From Candidatus Thermoplasmatota archaeon (GTDB taxonomy: Archaea; Thermoplasmatota; SW-10-69-26; JACQPN01; JAIVGT01), in contig DATLFM010000039.1 in the NCBI GenBank assembly GCA_035541015.1, positions 1 through 34,746 of the forward strand: a DNA stretch of 34,746 nucleotides, read 5' to 3'. A model generated the notes under the pieces. The model was not told where the DNA came from and ran no database searches. It saw only the letters and a program-made list of their open reading frames with translations. Shown in pieces: positions 15,532-23,301 of the stretch (positions are counted from its first letter, which is position 1; each line of letters starts with the position of its first letter). The translations under genes and the position numbers were made by a program.

Positions 15532-16000
15532 CCTCTCGATCGCGAGCCCGTTCGTATGCGACATTCCTCCTGGTTGCCTGCCTGATCGCGCGGGCCACTC
15601 CGGGCCCGGCCGCCGTGCGCGGGCCCCCGTCCGACTGCGCGTTGGCCAAGGGTGCGACGGTATCCTAACCGAGGGGTGCCGGCACCCGGAGCGCTCGCAG
15701 GCGCGGCCGATGGCGGGTCGCCCAAGGGCGCCGATTCGGCGGTTCTTGCCGGCTTGCCCGGCAAGGATCACGTCTTCGGGGTGGATGTGCGCATCGAGCT
15801 TCAGCGGACATTCGTCGCAGCTTGAGGCGCCAGGGTCACAGGTCGAGCAACTTTGTCGTCAGATTTTGCGGCGGCTCGCGTCGCCCACGCCTGCCGCAGG
15901 CGTCCCCCGTTTGGCCGACGCGGAGGGGTCGGCGTCCCTGCAGCCCGGGGAAGAGGCGGACGGCGCGAACCCCGGAGCGCAAACCCCCTGCGCCTCTTGA
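15528..16000 (+). pseudogene. Decayed relative of the membrane-tethered regulator sensor region
   Basis: The ATG at 15528 overlaps the preceding stop and encodes 46 residues that look like a signal peptide (YATFLLVACLIARATPGPAAV) followed by a PSDC motif, ending at TAA 15668. Protein-like sequence continues in the next frame (GKDHVFGVDVRIELQRTFVAA, stop near 15824). It then continues in the third frame (VEQLCRQILRRLASPTPAAGVPRL, stop at 16000). The last piece resembles copy C around ARAVCGAILASLPSPSRPDVPGPP. I read this as a regulator gene broken by at least two frameshifts, with no trace of its transmembrane helix or winged helices. An alternative is that only the 46-residue secreted peptide is real. 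Confidence 0.45.
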
Positions 16001-16530
16001 GCCCGACGAAGCCATGGTCCAAACTCGCGCCCGGTTGCAGGTTGCGGCCGACTCGCCCGACCTGCCACGGCCGCGCAGGCAACGAACAGGGGCGACGACG
16101 CGGGACAAACGTCAAGCTGCGCCCCCAAGACGGCCTAACCGCCGCTCCTGTTTTTCTCGAAGTGCGCGCGCACCTGCTCGATGGAGGAAGCACGAGGAAC
16201 TCATGAGCGTGCTCCAACCGTGCAACTTGGGGTTTTCCTCCGACAACGAAGGGCATTGGATCGGGCATGGCCGCAAACCGCGGGACCTGAAGCGAGGAGA
16301 TCTTCGGCGACCGCGTGGGCCGACGAGCAGGCGGACCACAAGCCTTATGAATTTGGCGGCGGGGGACTGTAGGCAAGCCATGTTCCCCCAGCCGGAAACC
16401 GGTCCTAGTTTATCGGAGGCGGCGGGCCGCCAGAGACGAAGGGTCGTCATTGGCGGGCTCTCCACCCTCCAGGCAGATTGGGTGCAGATTGAAGCCAATC
16501 GTCGCCGACGGCGGGCGGGGTGAAAGATCC
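16001..16530. other. Non-coding or eroded stretch
   Basis: No convincing gene is seen on either strand in these ~530 bp. Open frames here have biased, low-information composition rich in Arg and Pro. Two AT-richer runs occur, CCTTATGAATTTGG near 16343 and CTAGTTTATCGG near 16405. Either could be a promoter for the regulator at 16531, but both are 120 bp or more from its start. The stretch probably includes the remainder of the decayed gene upstream. Confidence 0.5.
16517..16523 (+). promoter_or_regulatory. Ribosome-binding site that fixes the GTG start at 16531
   Basis: GGGGTGA is complementary to the archaeal 16S rRNA 3' end and is spaced 7 nt from GTG 16531. It decides the start in favour of the short form of regulator copy D. 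Confidence 0.65.
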
Positions 16531-17730
16531 GTGGCCGCGAGAGGGGCGCGTTTGCTTGTCGTAAGCGCGTGCATCGCGCTTGCGCCTGCGGCAGGCGCAG
16601 CACCGGACATGAATGCGTGCCCGTTTGGCAGCCCCACATGTGCGCCTAACTTTGGCACGGGGTCCGACGCGGGAGTTCAGGGAACCGGGGAAGCTTCCAT
16701 CCATGGGCCCTGCAGCGGCGAAGATTTGGAGTTCACCTTCGAAGCCGACCCGTCGTCAACGGGGCAACGCAAGCGGCTTGCAGCGAAACCTCCTGCGTGC
16801 CCGATGGACTCCAATCCCACGTTTGCGCCCGAGCCCGCTCGAGCCGCCGCCCAGGAAGTTCTCGGTGCAAGCGTCCAGGCCCGCGTCGATCCGGGGTCAA
16901 GCGAAAGGCCTCTCTTCGTCCAGGGCTCGTGCAAACTTCCCATCTTTGGGGGGGAGAAAGAGTTCTGCTCTCTCGAAAGCCCGGAAACTGAAGCCCATCT
17001 TCCCATCCCTTCGCCTGAACGCTCGGGACCACTGCCCTTAGAGACTGGCGCGCCGGGACCAGCGGGCGTTGCAACGCTTGCTCCGACCACGGCAAGCCCT
17101 ACGACGCAAGCGACAACCTTGGACCCCGTCTCTCGGAGCGAGAGCTCACTTTTCGACCAAACCCGGATTTCGGCGCTGCCGCGAGGATCCGCGTTGGAAC
17201 CCCAGAACCCTCTGCCGCTTGTAGGCCTTGCGATCGGTACCCTTCTGGCCGCCGCGTACGCCTTGTACCATCGCATCTCGCGTCAGGACGTCCTTGCCCA
17301 TCCTTTGCGCTCGCGCATCTACGAGTTCATCTGCGCAAACCCGGGCGTGCGTGTGGGTGCCATTGCCCGCCACCACGGCGTTGCCTACAAGACTGCGCTG
17401 GCGCACGTCTTGACGTTGCATCGCTTGGGCGTTCTGGACCGGGCCGGAAACGGGCACGCGCGGTGGTTTGCAAGCGGGCGTTCGTCACCCAGCGCCCGGA
17501 AGGAGATTCTCGCGACGACGGCGCCCGCGACGGCCGCTGTCCTCGCCCTCGTACGCGCACGGGGTTCCATGTTCCAGATCGACATTCAATCGGAACTTGG
17601 CCTGCCCAAATCGACGGTGAGCGCCGCGACAAGCCGTTTGGCGGCCGATGGGTTGGTTCAGCTGCTGCCCGCCGGCCGCACGCGGCAAGTGGTGGCGGTG
17701 CAGCGCACGCCTCCGGCGGGATCTTCTTAG
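16531..17730 (+). CDS. Membrane-tethered tandem winged-helix regulator (copy D)
   Basis: This 399-residue protein starts at GTG 16531. The start is supported by a strong ribosome-binding site, GGGGTGA at 16517-16523, and an immediate signal peptide (ARLLVVSACIALAPAAGA). A TTG at 16450 is in frame but lacks such support. A ~200-residue extracytoplasmic region with several cysteines leads to one transmembrane helix at about 228-248 and the family's LYHRISRQ. The winged helices are at about 255-315 (AYKTALAHVLTLHRLG) and 325-390 (PKSTVSAATSRLAADG). It resembles copy C more than copies A and B. It lies next to an exported protein of unknown function at 17834, which may be its target. Confidence 0.85.
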   Translation: MAARGARLLVVSACIALAPAAGAAPDMNACPFGSPTCAPNFGTGSDAGVQGTGEASIHGPCSGEDLEFTFEADPSSTGQRKRLAAKPPACPMDSNPTFAPEPARAAAQEVLGASVQARVDPGSSERPLFVQGSCKLPIFGGEKEFCSLESPETEAHLPIPSPERSGPLPLETGAPGPAGVATLAPTTASPTTQATTLDPVSRSESSLFDQTRISALPRGSALEPQNPLPLVGLAIGTLLAAAYALYHRISRQDVLAHPLRSRIYEFICANPGVRVGAIARHHGVAYKTALAHVLTLHRLGVLDRAGNGHARWFASGRSSPSARKEILATTAPATAAVLALVRARGSMFQIDIQSELGLPKSTVSAATSRLAADGLVQLLPAGRTRQVVAVQRTPPAGSS

Positions 17731-17833
17731 CGCTGCCCACGCGGGGCCCGCGAACGTCCGTGATCGTCCGTTAGAGCCAAGCTTCGGCGAGATTGGGGGG
17801 GACCTTTTCTTGCTTCTCGCCGATCGCTCGGGC

Positions 17834-19258
17834 ATGAGCGGAAACCGTGCGGTGCCGGCAGCGTCGTGGACCGTCTTCTCAGCTTTGCTGCTTCTCCTTC
17901 CCTCGGCCGCTGCTCTGCTGGGAACGATCGAACGCTCTGAACACGGGCCGGCGATCGCCCTTCCCATCGACGTGAATCCGAACCCGTCGTTGCCGCAGCG
18001 TACCGTCGGCGACTTCCTGTGGGAGAAGCGGATCCCGTACCTTGGACGAATTACGCTCAACGAAGAAGATCACCGTGCAAGGGGCCCCCTGGACATTCGG
18101 GTTCCGTGGTACGAGTCGCGAGTCGACGTGGTCCTTCGCGGCGCCCCACCTGTGCTGACCGTCGGCACAGGGGGCGACAATTCTGCCAGTTTCAACGATC
18201 CTTTGCCTTGGACCCTGATCCTGCCGATGGAATACTCCGGCACGCTTCCCAATTTCGGGTATACGATCCTGCACGACGGACGCCTGGCAATGACGTCCAT
18301 GCCCATGTCCACGGGCGATACGATTTTCTGGAACGTACCCGTCGTCGAGGGCACGTACTACATTCAGTACGGGGCGCCTTGGCTCTGGCCGCGCGAAGGG
18401 GACTGGTGGCGGTGGGACTACATTCTGCGTCTGCACGTCGACGAGCCAGCCCCCGACGGCTTCGAGGAGGGAGAGTCAACCGGTGCAGAAGAGCTTGCAC
18501 CCCTTGCCCACTCGTATTCTACGGCTTCGTACCGGCCATCCTCGTACCCGGCCCCGCCCTCTTGCATGGCGCGCGGAAACAGCCAAAAATACTGCGAGTG
18601 GCAAGAAAAGCAGCCCAAGAGGGTGTGGGATGAAGTTGGCGATGTTGTTGTAGGATCGGTCCACACGGTGACGCCTCCTAACGGCGTCGCATACGACCTG
18701 AAAATCTACTATAGGCTCTGCGCAAAGGTAACCGTTCATTCGAAGGCAAGCGGCGGGTTTGCTGCCGGCCCGACCAGCTGGGGAGGTTATTACCAGACGT
18801 TCCGGGCGCGTGAAGAATGCACGGGCCAGTTGGCGGGCGCAGAGCACGGAACATGGGAACTTTTCCGACCCGGTATGTTCGGCGTTGCCGAGTATGCGGA
18901 TGGCAGCATGAAGAAGTACTTCAAGGGGTTTGTGAAGAACACCGCGGAAAACCCGAGGCTCGTTGGAAATCCGGGACCGCTCAACCCGCCTCACGACGCA
19001 ACTCTTATCAAGGTACCCGCTGGGATGCAGAGGGACCTCACCTACACCTCTGAGCGGGGCTCGAAAGCCGTCATTTCGGCTGGCGCCAAAGTCGCAAGCT
19101 GGTTCCTTGATGTCGAACTCGAGACCGATAACGAGCACCAATCGTACGTAGTTATCAGCATCGCCGCAAACGTCGACACGTGCTTCAAAGTATGGGGTTA
19201 CGAAGGAGCCCACATGTCGATTCGTCCGGCGATTGTCTGGGTTCGTTGTCCCGAATGA
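17834..19258 (+). CDS. Exported protein of unknown function
   Basis: The predicted protein is 474 residues from ATG 17834. The N-terminus has a signal peptide (AASWTVFSALLLLLPSAAALL). The mature part is rich in aromatic residues and beta-prone. The middle (~residues 215-255) is Ser/Tyr/Pro rich (YSTASYRPSSYPAPPS) and looks like a linker between two domains. The second half has paired cysteines (CMARGNSQKYC, LCAKV, EECTG, DTCFKV, VRCPE). No transmembrane helix or enzyme motif is seen, and I do not recognise the family. It begins 103 bp after regulator copy D on the same strand. Codon choice is somewhat less GC-rich than in neighbouring housekeeping genes. Confidence 0.75.
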   Translation: MSGNRAVPAASWTVFSALLLLLPSAAALLGTIERSEHGPAIALPIDVNPNPSLPQRTVGDFLWEKRIPYLGRITLNEEDHRARGPLDIRVPWYESRVDVVLRGAPPVLTVGTGGDNSASFNDPLPWTLILPMEYSGTLPNFGYTILHDGRLAMTSMPMSTGDTIFWNVPVVEGTYYIQYGAPWLWPREGDWWRWDYILRLHVDEPAPDGFEEGESTGAEELAPLAHSYSTASYRPSSYPAPPSCMARGNSQKYCEWQEKQPKRVWDEVGDVVVGSVHTVTPPNGVAYDLKIYYRLCAKVTVHSKASGGFAAGPTSWGGYYQTFRAREECTGQLAGAEHGTWELFRPGMFGVAEYADGSMKKYFKGFVKNTAENPRLVGNPGPLNPPHDATLIKVPAGMQRDLTYTSERGSKAVISAGAKVASWFLDVELETDNEHQSYVVISIAANVDTCFKVWGYEGAHMSIRPAIVWVRCPE

Positions 19259-19300
19259 GACGTTGCTGCAGAACCGTCCTGCTATCTTGGTAGGAAGCTT

Positions 19301-19786
19301 ATGCCGCCGGCGGCAAACCCGAGGGTCATGCGCATTGCACTGGCTCTCGGGTTTCTCGTCGTCGGCTTTCCGCCGGCGGTGGCGTCGGACGGCCTTGGCT
19401 GTCTCCCGTGGGAAGAATGTCCCATCGCCGCCTGGTTCGAGTCCAAGGCGGAATGCTCCGCATCGACCGATCGATGCGTGCTGGACGTTTCGGGCGTGGC
19501 CACCGCCACCGGTTGGCTAGAGCCCGTGGTGATGTCGTGTCAACTGGACGGGCCCGACGGCAGTCGCGCGAGCAACGAAGCGATCGGTGCCGGCCGAGCG
19601 CAATGCCGCGCGCGCCTGCGCCTTGAGGTCTCGATCGCGCCGGGCCAGTGCACGTGGATCCCCGGATTCCGGTTCGGGGCCAAGGTCACGGGCCTGCTTA
19701 CAGGGGGGTCCGCCGAGCGCATCTTGGCCGCAGACCTTCGGGCATGCAACAAAGCGAACGCGGTGCCGGACGGGTTGGATCGGTGA
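19301..19786 (+). CDS. Small exported cysteine-rich protein of unknown function
   Basis: This 161-residue protein starts at ATG 19301 with GGAAG 5-9 bp upstream; ATG 19328 is an equally good alternative, preceded by GAGGG. It has a signal peptide (MRIALALGFLVVGFPPAVA) and then seven cysteines within ~125 residues (GCLPWEECP, ECSAS, RCVLD, SCQLD, QCRAR, QCTWIPG, ACNKA), suggesting disulfide stabilisation outside the cell. No family is recognised. Its stop overlaps the GTG start of the next gene (GTGA), so the two exported proteins are translationally coupled. Confidence 0.75.
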   Translation: MPPAANPRVMRIALALGFLVVGFPPAVASDGLGCLPWEECPIAAWFESKAECSASTDRCVLDVSGVATATGWLEPVVMSCQLDGPDGSRASNEAIGAGRAQCRARLRLEVSIAPGQCTWIPGFRFGAKVTGLLTGGSAERILAADLRACNKANAVPDGLDR

Positions 19787-21492
19787 GCGGCGTGACGCGC
19801 AGCGCAGCGGTTCTGATCGTGCTCGCGACGCTTCCCCTCGGCGCCTTCGAGACCGACGCGGGCGCGCACGCGCCGGTCCGCGCCCTTTCGTTCCAGGATC
19901 TCCTCGAGCCTCTCGACGCTTCCGTTGTGAGGCTTTGGGGGTCCCATGCGTGGACGCTCGACACCGCCGAGCTTCCCGACGGCGGGACTACGATGCTGCG
20001 CACTGTCTCGGAGGGGCCCGTCCAGGGGGCCAGCATCCTGACCGACGACGTCGAGTACATCTCCTTCTACGCGCGCGCGATCCCCCAGACGCCCTCGGTG
20101 GGAGCGGGCTGGCTTTCCGTCCGCATCGACGGGGAACGCGCCGACACCGTCAACCTGCTGGCGTGGCCTTCGGCGTGGGTTCCCTTCACCCTTCGGTTGG
20201 GCGGAGGGATCCACGCCGTCGAATGGACGGTGTCGGGTAGAAGCGGGGGCGTTGCCTTCGAAATCGAACTCGTCGGCCCCTCGAATCGAGCCCCTCCGTC
20301 CCAAGTCGCCCCTTTGTCCATGCATTGGCCTGAAATCCCGGCGCGCGTGGAGTTCGTATGCCGGGTGCCCGACCTCGTCGTGCGAATCCGTGACGTGGCC
20401 GACCTCGGTCTGGCGCGTGTCGAGGCGTTCCTGGACGGTGAAGCTCTCCGCGGCCTGAGCTTTGGTGCGGGGACTCGGACGGCCAATGGTGTCATGGGCA
20501 CTTATCGGGTCGGATGGCTTCACGAGGGGCTCCTTGTCATCCCGCTTGGCAACTTGCCGCCAGACCGCGACGTACCCTTCCGCCTCACCGTGCGCGATGT
20601 GACCGGTGAAGCTCGGTTGGACTTCGGGACGATCTTGCGATTCAAGGACACGATGAGCGTGCACGTGGATTTGAGGAACCGCCAGCCCGACCCGAACCTT
20701 CGCGGGAACGTCGTTTTCGATTGGTTCAATTCCGCCGACGGATACATGTACGAGCGCAAGCCCCGAATGGTCTCCACGTTGAGGGGTTGCATCGACGGAG
20801 CGACGATCGACTGGTTCGTCGATGGAAGTATCGTGCCCGGCAGCGCCACGCAGGCGATCGCGCAATTCACGACAATCGGGCGGGACGCCCAGGGGCTCGT
20901 CGTAACGCTCTGGTCCCCGACGGAGCTTGCCGCGGAGTACCTTTTCGGGACGCTCGACTATGGATCGGCGCACCGGGTCGAGGCACGTTGGCTCCTTTCC
21001 AACGGTGAAGATCGGTCTGCGAAAGTTGAGTTCGTGGAAGGTTTGGATGTCCGCCACATCCGGCTTGCCCCCAGCGAGCTGCCGCGCGCGTGGTTGTTTG
21101 GACTCCGATTGCCTCAAGGACCCGGATGGGGGTACGGAGTTTCGATCGCCGGCTGCTCGCCGTACCTCGGGCACGTAGCGCCAAGGCTCGAAACGCCCGA
21201 CCTTAACCTGATCGTCCCGGGCGATGGCTGGGTCGAATTGCTCGCGGAGCACGCCCCGCACCGGCTTGAGGTCGTCGCCGGAATTCCGATTCTCCAGGCG
21301 AATCAAGTCTACGCCCCCAGCAACGACGACCGATTCACATCGTTCTACCAACTCAACGCTCGGCTCCACATCAGGACGTTTGCCGATCCCGACGCATCGG
21401 AAACACCTCTTTCCGAACGAGCACTGCGATACTTTGGTCAACTGGTGGAGGCCGCCGTTCGGAGCGGATCCTCAGATGCGGCGACGGTTTGA
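19783..21492 (+). CDS. Large exported protein of unknown function
   Basis: This 569-residue protein starts at GTG 19783, which overlaps the previous stop as GTGA; GTG 19792 is possible. The N-terminus VSGVTRSAAVLIVLATLPLGAF is signal-like. The remainder alternates short hydrophobic strands (RVEFVCRVPDLVVRIRDV, RLHIRTF) with Gly/Asp turns, suggesting an all-beta multi-domain extracellular protein. There is no C-terminal membrane anchor, and only four cysteines are seen. No catalytic motif or known domain is recognised. A hairpin at 21501-21519 follows the stop and probably ends this plus-strand block. Confidence 0.75.
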   Translation: MSGVTRSAAVLIVLATLPLGAFETDAGAHAPVRALSFQDLLEPLDASVVRLWGSHAWTLDTAELPDGGTTMLRTVSEGPVQGASILTDDVEYISFYARAIPQTPSVGAGWLSVRIDGERADTVNLLAWPSAWVPFTLRLGGGIHAVEWTVSGRSGGVAFEIELVGPSNRAPPSQVAPLSMHWPEIPARVEFVCRVPDLVVRIRDVADLGLARVEAFLDGEALRGLSFGAGTRTANGVMGTYRVGWLHEGLLVIPLGNLPPDRDVPFRLTVRDVTGEARLDFGTILRFKDTMSVHVDLRNRQPDPNLRGNVVFDWFNSADGYMYERKPRMVSTLRGCIDGATIDWFVDGSIVPGSATQAIAQFTTIGRDAQGLVVTLWSPTELAAEYLFGTLDYGSAHRVEARWLLSNGEDRSAKVEFVEGLDVRHIRLAPSELPRAWLFGLRLPQGPGWGYGVSIAGCSPYLGHVAPRLETPDLNLIVPGDGWVELLAEHAPHRLEVVAGIPILQANQVYAPSNDDRFTSFYQLNARLHIRTFADPDASETPLSERALRYFGQLVEAAVRSGSSDAATV

Positions 21493-21500
21493 GCCGGAGA

Positions 21501-21519
21501 GGCCGGCCACGAGCCGGCC
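21501..21519. terminator. Hairpin in convergent gap
   Basis: A perfect 7-bp stem (GGCCGGC / GCCGGCC) with a 5-nt loop starts 9 bp after the stop of the exported protein, between two convergent genes. A terminator-like position, but no T-run follows. Confidence 0.35.
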
Positions 21520-21578
21520 GTCCTGCCCTCCGCCGGCTCCCGCCTGCTTGGATCGCGCGGGCCCGAGGCGACTCGTCA

Positions 21579-22559
21579 TCAGCCAACAACCCGTAGCGAC
21601 CCTTCAATGGCATCTCGGACTTGGTCTCCGATCTGCCGGGCCACCAGCGGCGGCACGGCCTCGCCAGCCTCGTCGTACTGAACGTTGCGGCCGCCCAGGA
21701 AGACGTGCTCGTCGGGGAACGACATGAGCCGCGCGTGCTCGCGAACCGTAAGGTAGCGATCCTGGAACGGGTGCAGGAAGCGCGACGATCCCATGACCGT
21801 AGGCGCCGGCTCGTCTGCGCGGATGCGCGTCTTGTGCCCGAGGACCTTGCCCGTGGCGGAGCGGTAGTGGTAGATCGAGTCGCCCGTCCCCAAGCCCTCC
21901 ACGCGGCCTCGCTCGCGCCGGCTCATCGTGAGCTCCTCGTGGTTGGGAACGTCGGCCTCCAGGCTCTCCAGATCGGAGATGGCCTCCCAGGCCGTCGGGG
22001 GCCGCTCCACGCGCGGGAGATCGAGCTTGACGTTCGAGACGAAGATCCGGTTGCGCCGGCTGGGAAGCCCGTGCTCCTCGCACGCGATCCGGTTGAAATG
22101 GATCCGCGGATAGCCCGCCGAGCGGAAGAGGCGGCGCAGCTCGGGAACGAGGGCACCCTCCGCGATGCCCGGCACGTTTTCCATCACGAAGACGCGGGGC
22201 GCGACGGCCTTCACCGCGCGGATCGTGTGGAACACGAGCCCCCCCACGCGGTCCTTGTAGAGGCGGTCGAGGGGATCGGCGTAGCGCTTCGCGTTGGCGG
22301 CCGTGAAGGGCTCGCAGGGGGGGCTTGCAAGGACGACGTCGCACGACGGAAGCGTGGCCGGATCGACGCGCTTGAAGTCGTCGCAGATCACCTCCACCTT
22401 CGGGAAGTTCTTGGTGAAGGTCTCCGCGATGGGCCGGTAGCCTTCGACGGCCGCAAGCGTGCGGAAGCCAGCCTCGTGGAAGCCGCGCGTGCCTCCGCCG
22501 GCGCCGGAGAAAAGGTCGACGACGGTGAATCCCCCGCCGCGGCGCGAGATCCGGGGCAT
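21579..22559 (-). CDS. DNA (cytosine-5) methyltransferase
   Basis: This 326-residue enzyme transfers methyl from S-adenosylmethionine to C5 of cytosine in DNA. Motif I is DLFSGAGGG (15-23). Motif IV is SPPCEPF with catalytic Cys82, where most relatives have PCQPF. Motif VI is MENVPG (126-131). Motif VIII is PSRRNRIFV, with Ser where Gln is usual. A target-recognition region of ~80 residues precedes REHARLMSFPD, and motif X reads GEAVPP rather than GNAVPP. Core residues are kept, so activity is likely. It starts 4 bp after the stop of the gene at 22564-23127, suggesting cotranscription. No recognisable endonuclease is next to it, so it may be an orphan methylase or the partner of an unrecognised one. 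Confidence 0.93.
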   Translation of the reverse strand: MPRISRRGGGFTVVDLFSGAGGGTRGFHEAGFRTLAAVEGYRPIAETFTKNFPKVEVICDDFKRVDPATLPSCDVVLASPPCEPFTAANAKRYADPLDRLYKDRVGGLVFHTIRAVKAVAPRVFVMENVPGIAEGALVPELRRLFRSAGYPRIHFNRIACEEHGLPSRRNRIFVSNVKLDLPRVERPPTAWEAISDLESLEADVPNHEELTMSRRERGRVEGLGTGDSIYHYRSATGKVLGHKTRIRADEPAPTVMGSSRFLHPFQDRYLTVREHARLMSFPDEHVFLGGRNVQYDEAGEAVPPLVARQIGDQVRDAIEGSLRVVG

Positions 22560-22563
22560 CGCC

Positions 22564-23127
22564 CTAGCCTTTGCGCACGCGGTCGGCGACCTTTCCCAAG
22601 AGCTCGATGGCGTTGATCCAGTAGTTGGCGTCGGCGTTCTCGCCGAGGATCTCGTACCCGACCTCGTGGCCCTTCACCCAGAGGTGCAGGCGCTCCGTGT
22701 CCACCGACAGCTTGTTCAGGATGTCCGTGGGAACGACCGACCCGGCCGCGGGCGTGGCCGCGTGGAGGGCGAGCTTCTTTTCGAATGCGGGGTTTCCGGT
22801 CGCCTGCGCGGGAAGGGGGGGCACGCCGAAGTCCTCCTCGGCGCCCCTTGTCGCGACGTGAACCTCTTGGGGCGCGGGGGTGGGCATGGTCAGGCGCACG
22901 ATGGTGAACGCGTTGCGACGGCTGCCTCGAGTCTCCTCGATCGCCACCACCTCGGCTTTATATGCCTCGTAGTCGCCCCAAACCCGGAGCGCCCCCTCGC
23001 CCGCCTCGAAGCCCAAGGCGTTGGTGATCCCTTGGAACGTTACGTCGTACTCTTCGAAGGGCACGGGAATCAGGAGGGGGAAGACAGGACGGGGGCTTGA
23101 GATTTGCTGCATGTACGCCAAGTCCAT
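22564..23127 (-). CDS. Conserved-looking protein of unknown function, partner of the methyltransferase
   Basis: About 187 residues are predicted from ATG 23127; a TTG at 23157 and an ATG at 23112 are alternatives. The first ~90 residues look like a compact beta-rich domain (PVPFEEYDVTFQGITNALGF, YKAEVVAIEETRG, FTIVRLTMP). A less ordered middle follows, and a helical C-terminus contains LHLWVKGHEVGYEILGENADANYWINAIELLGKVADRVRK. There is no signal peptide, transmembrane helix or nuclease motif that I can see. It lies directly upstream of, and 4 bp from, the DNA methyltransferase, so a shared role in DNA modification or protection is possible but only positional. Confidence 0.7.
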   Translation of the reverse strand: MDLAYMQQISSPRPVFPLLIPVPFEEYDVTFQGITNALGFEAGEGALRVWGDYEAYKAEVVAIEETRGSRRNAFTIVRLTMPTPAPQEVHVATRGAEEDFGVPPLPAQATGNPAFEKKLALHAATPAAGSVVPTDILNKLSVDTERLHLWVKGHEVGYEILGENADANYWINAIELLGKVADRVRKG

Positions 23128-23301
23128 TTCGCTTATCTTCGGCAGGAAACTAACCAAGGCTTGGACCGGGACCGGTAGCGTATCGTCACCATCATACGGC
23201 TGTCAATGCAGTCCCGGTCCTTCTCTTTCTGACCGGTCGGCCCTGGCGCCGGCGGATTGTTTTCGCCGGGTTCAAATGCGTTTGCGAGCGTGTCCGCCCC
23301 G

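Noticed and set aside
22950-22970. TATA-like TTTATATG on the plus strand
   Set aside because: It lies inside the coding sequence of the methyltransferase partner (EAYKAEV on the other strand), and no plus-strand gene starts downstream at a suitable distance.
23255-23290. Possible tRNA B-box (GGTTCAAATGC)
   Set aside because: The flanks do not form a T-stem and no matching A-box or acceptor stem is present.
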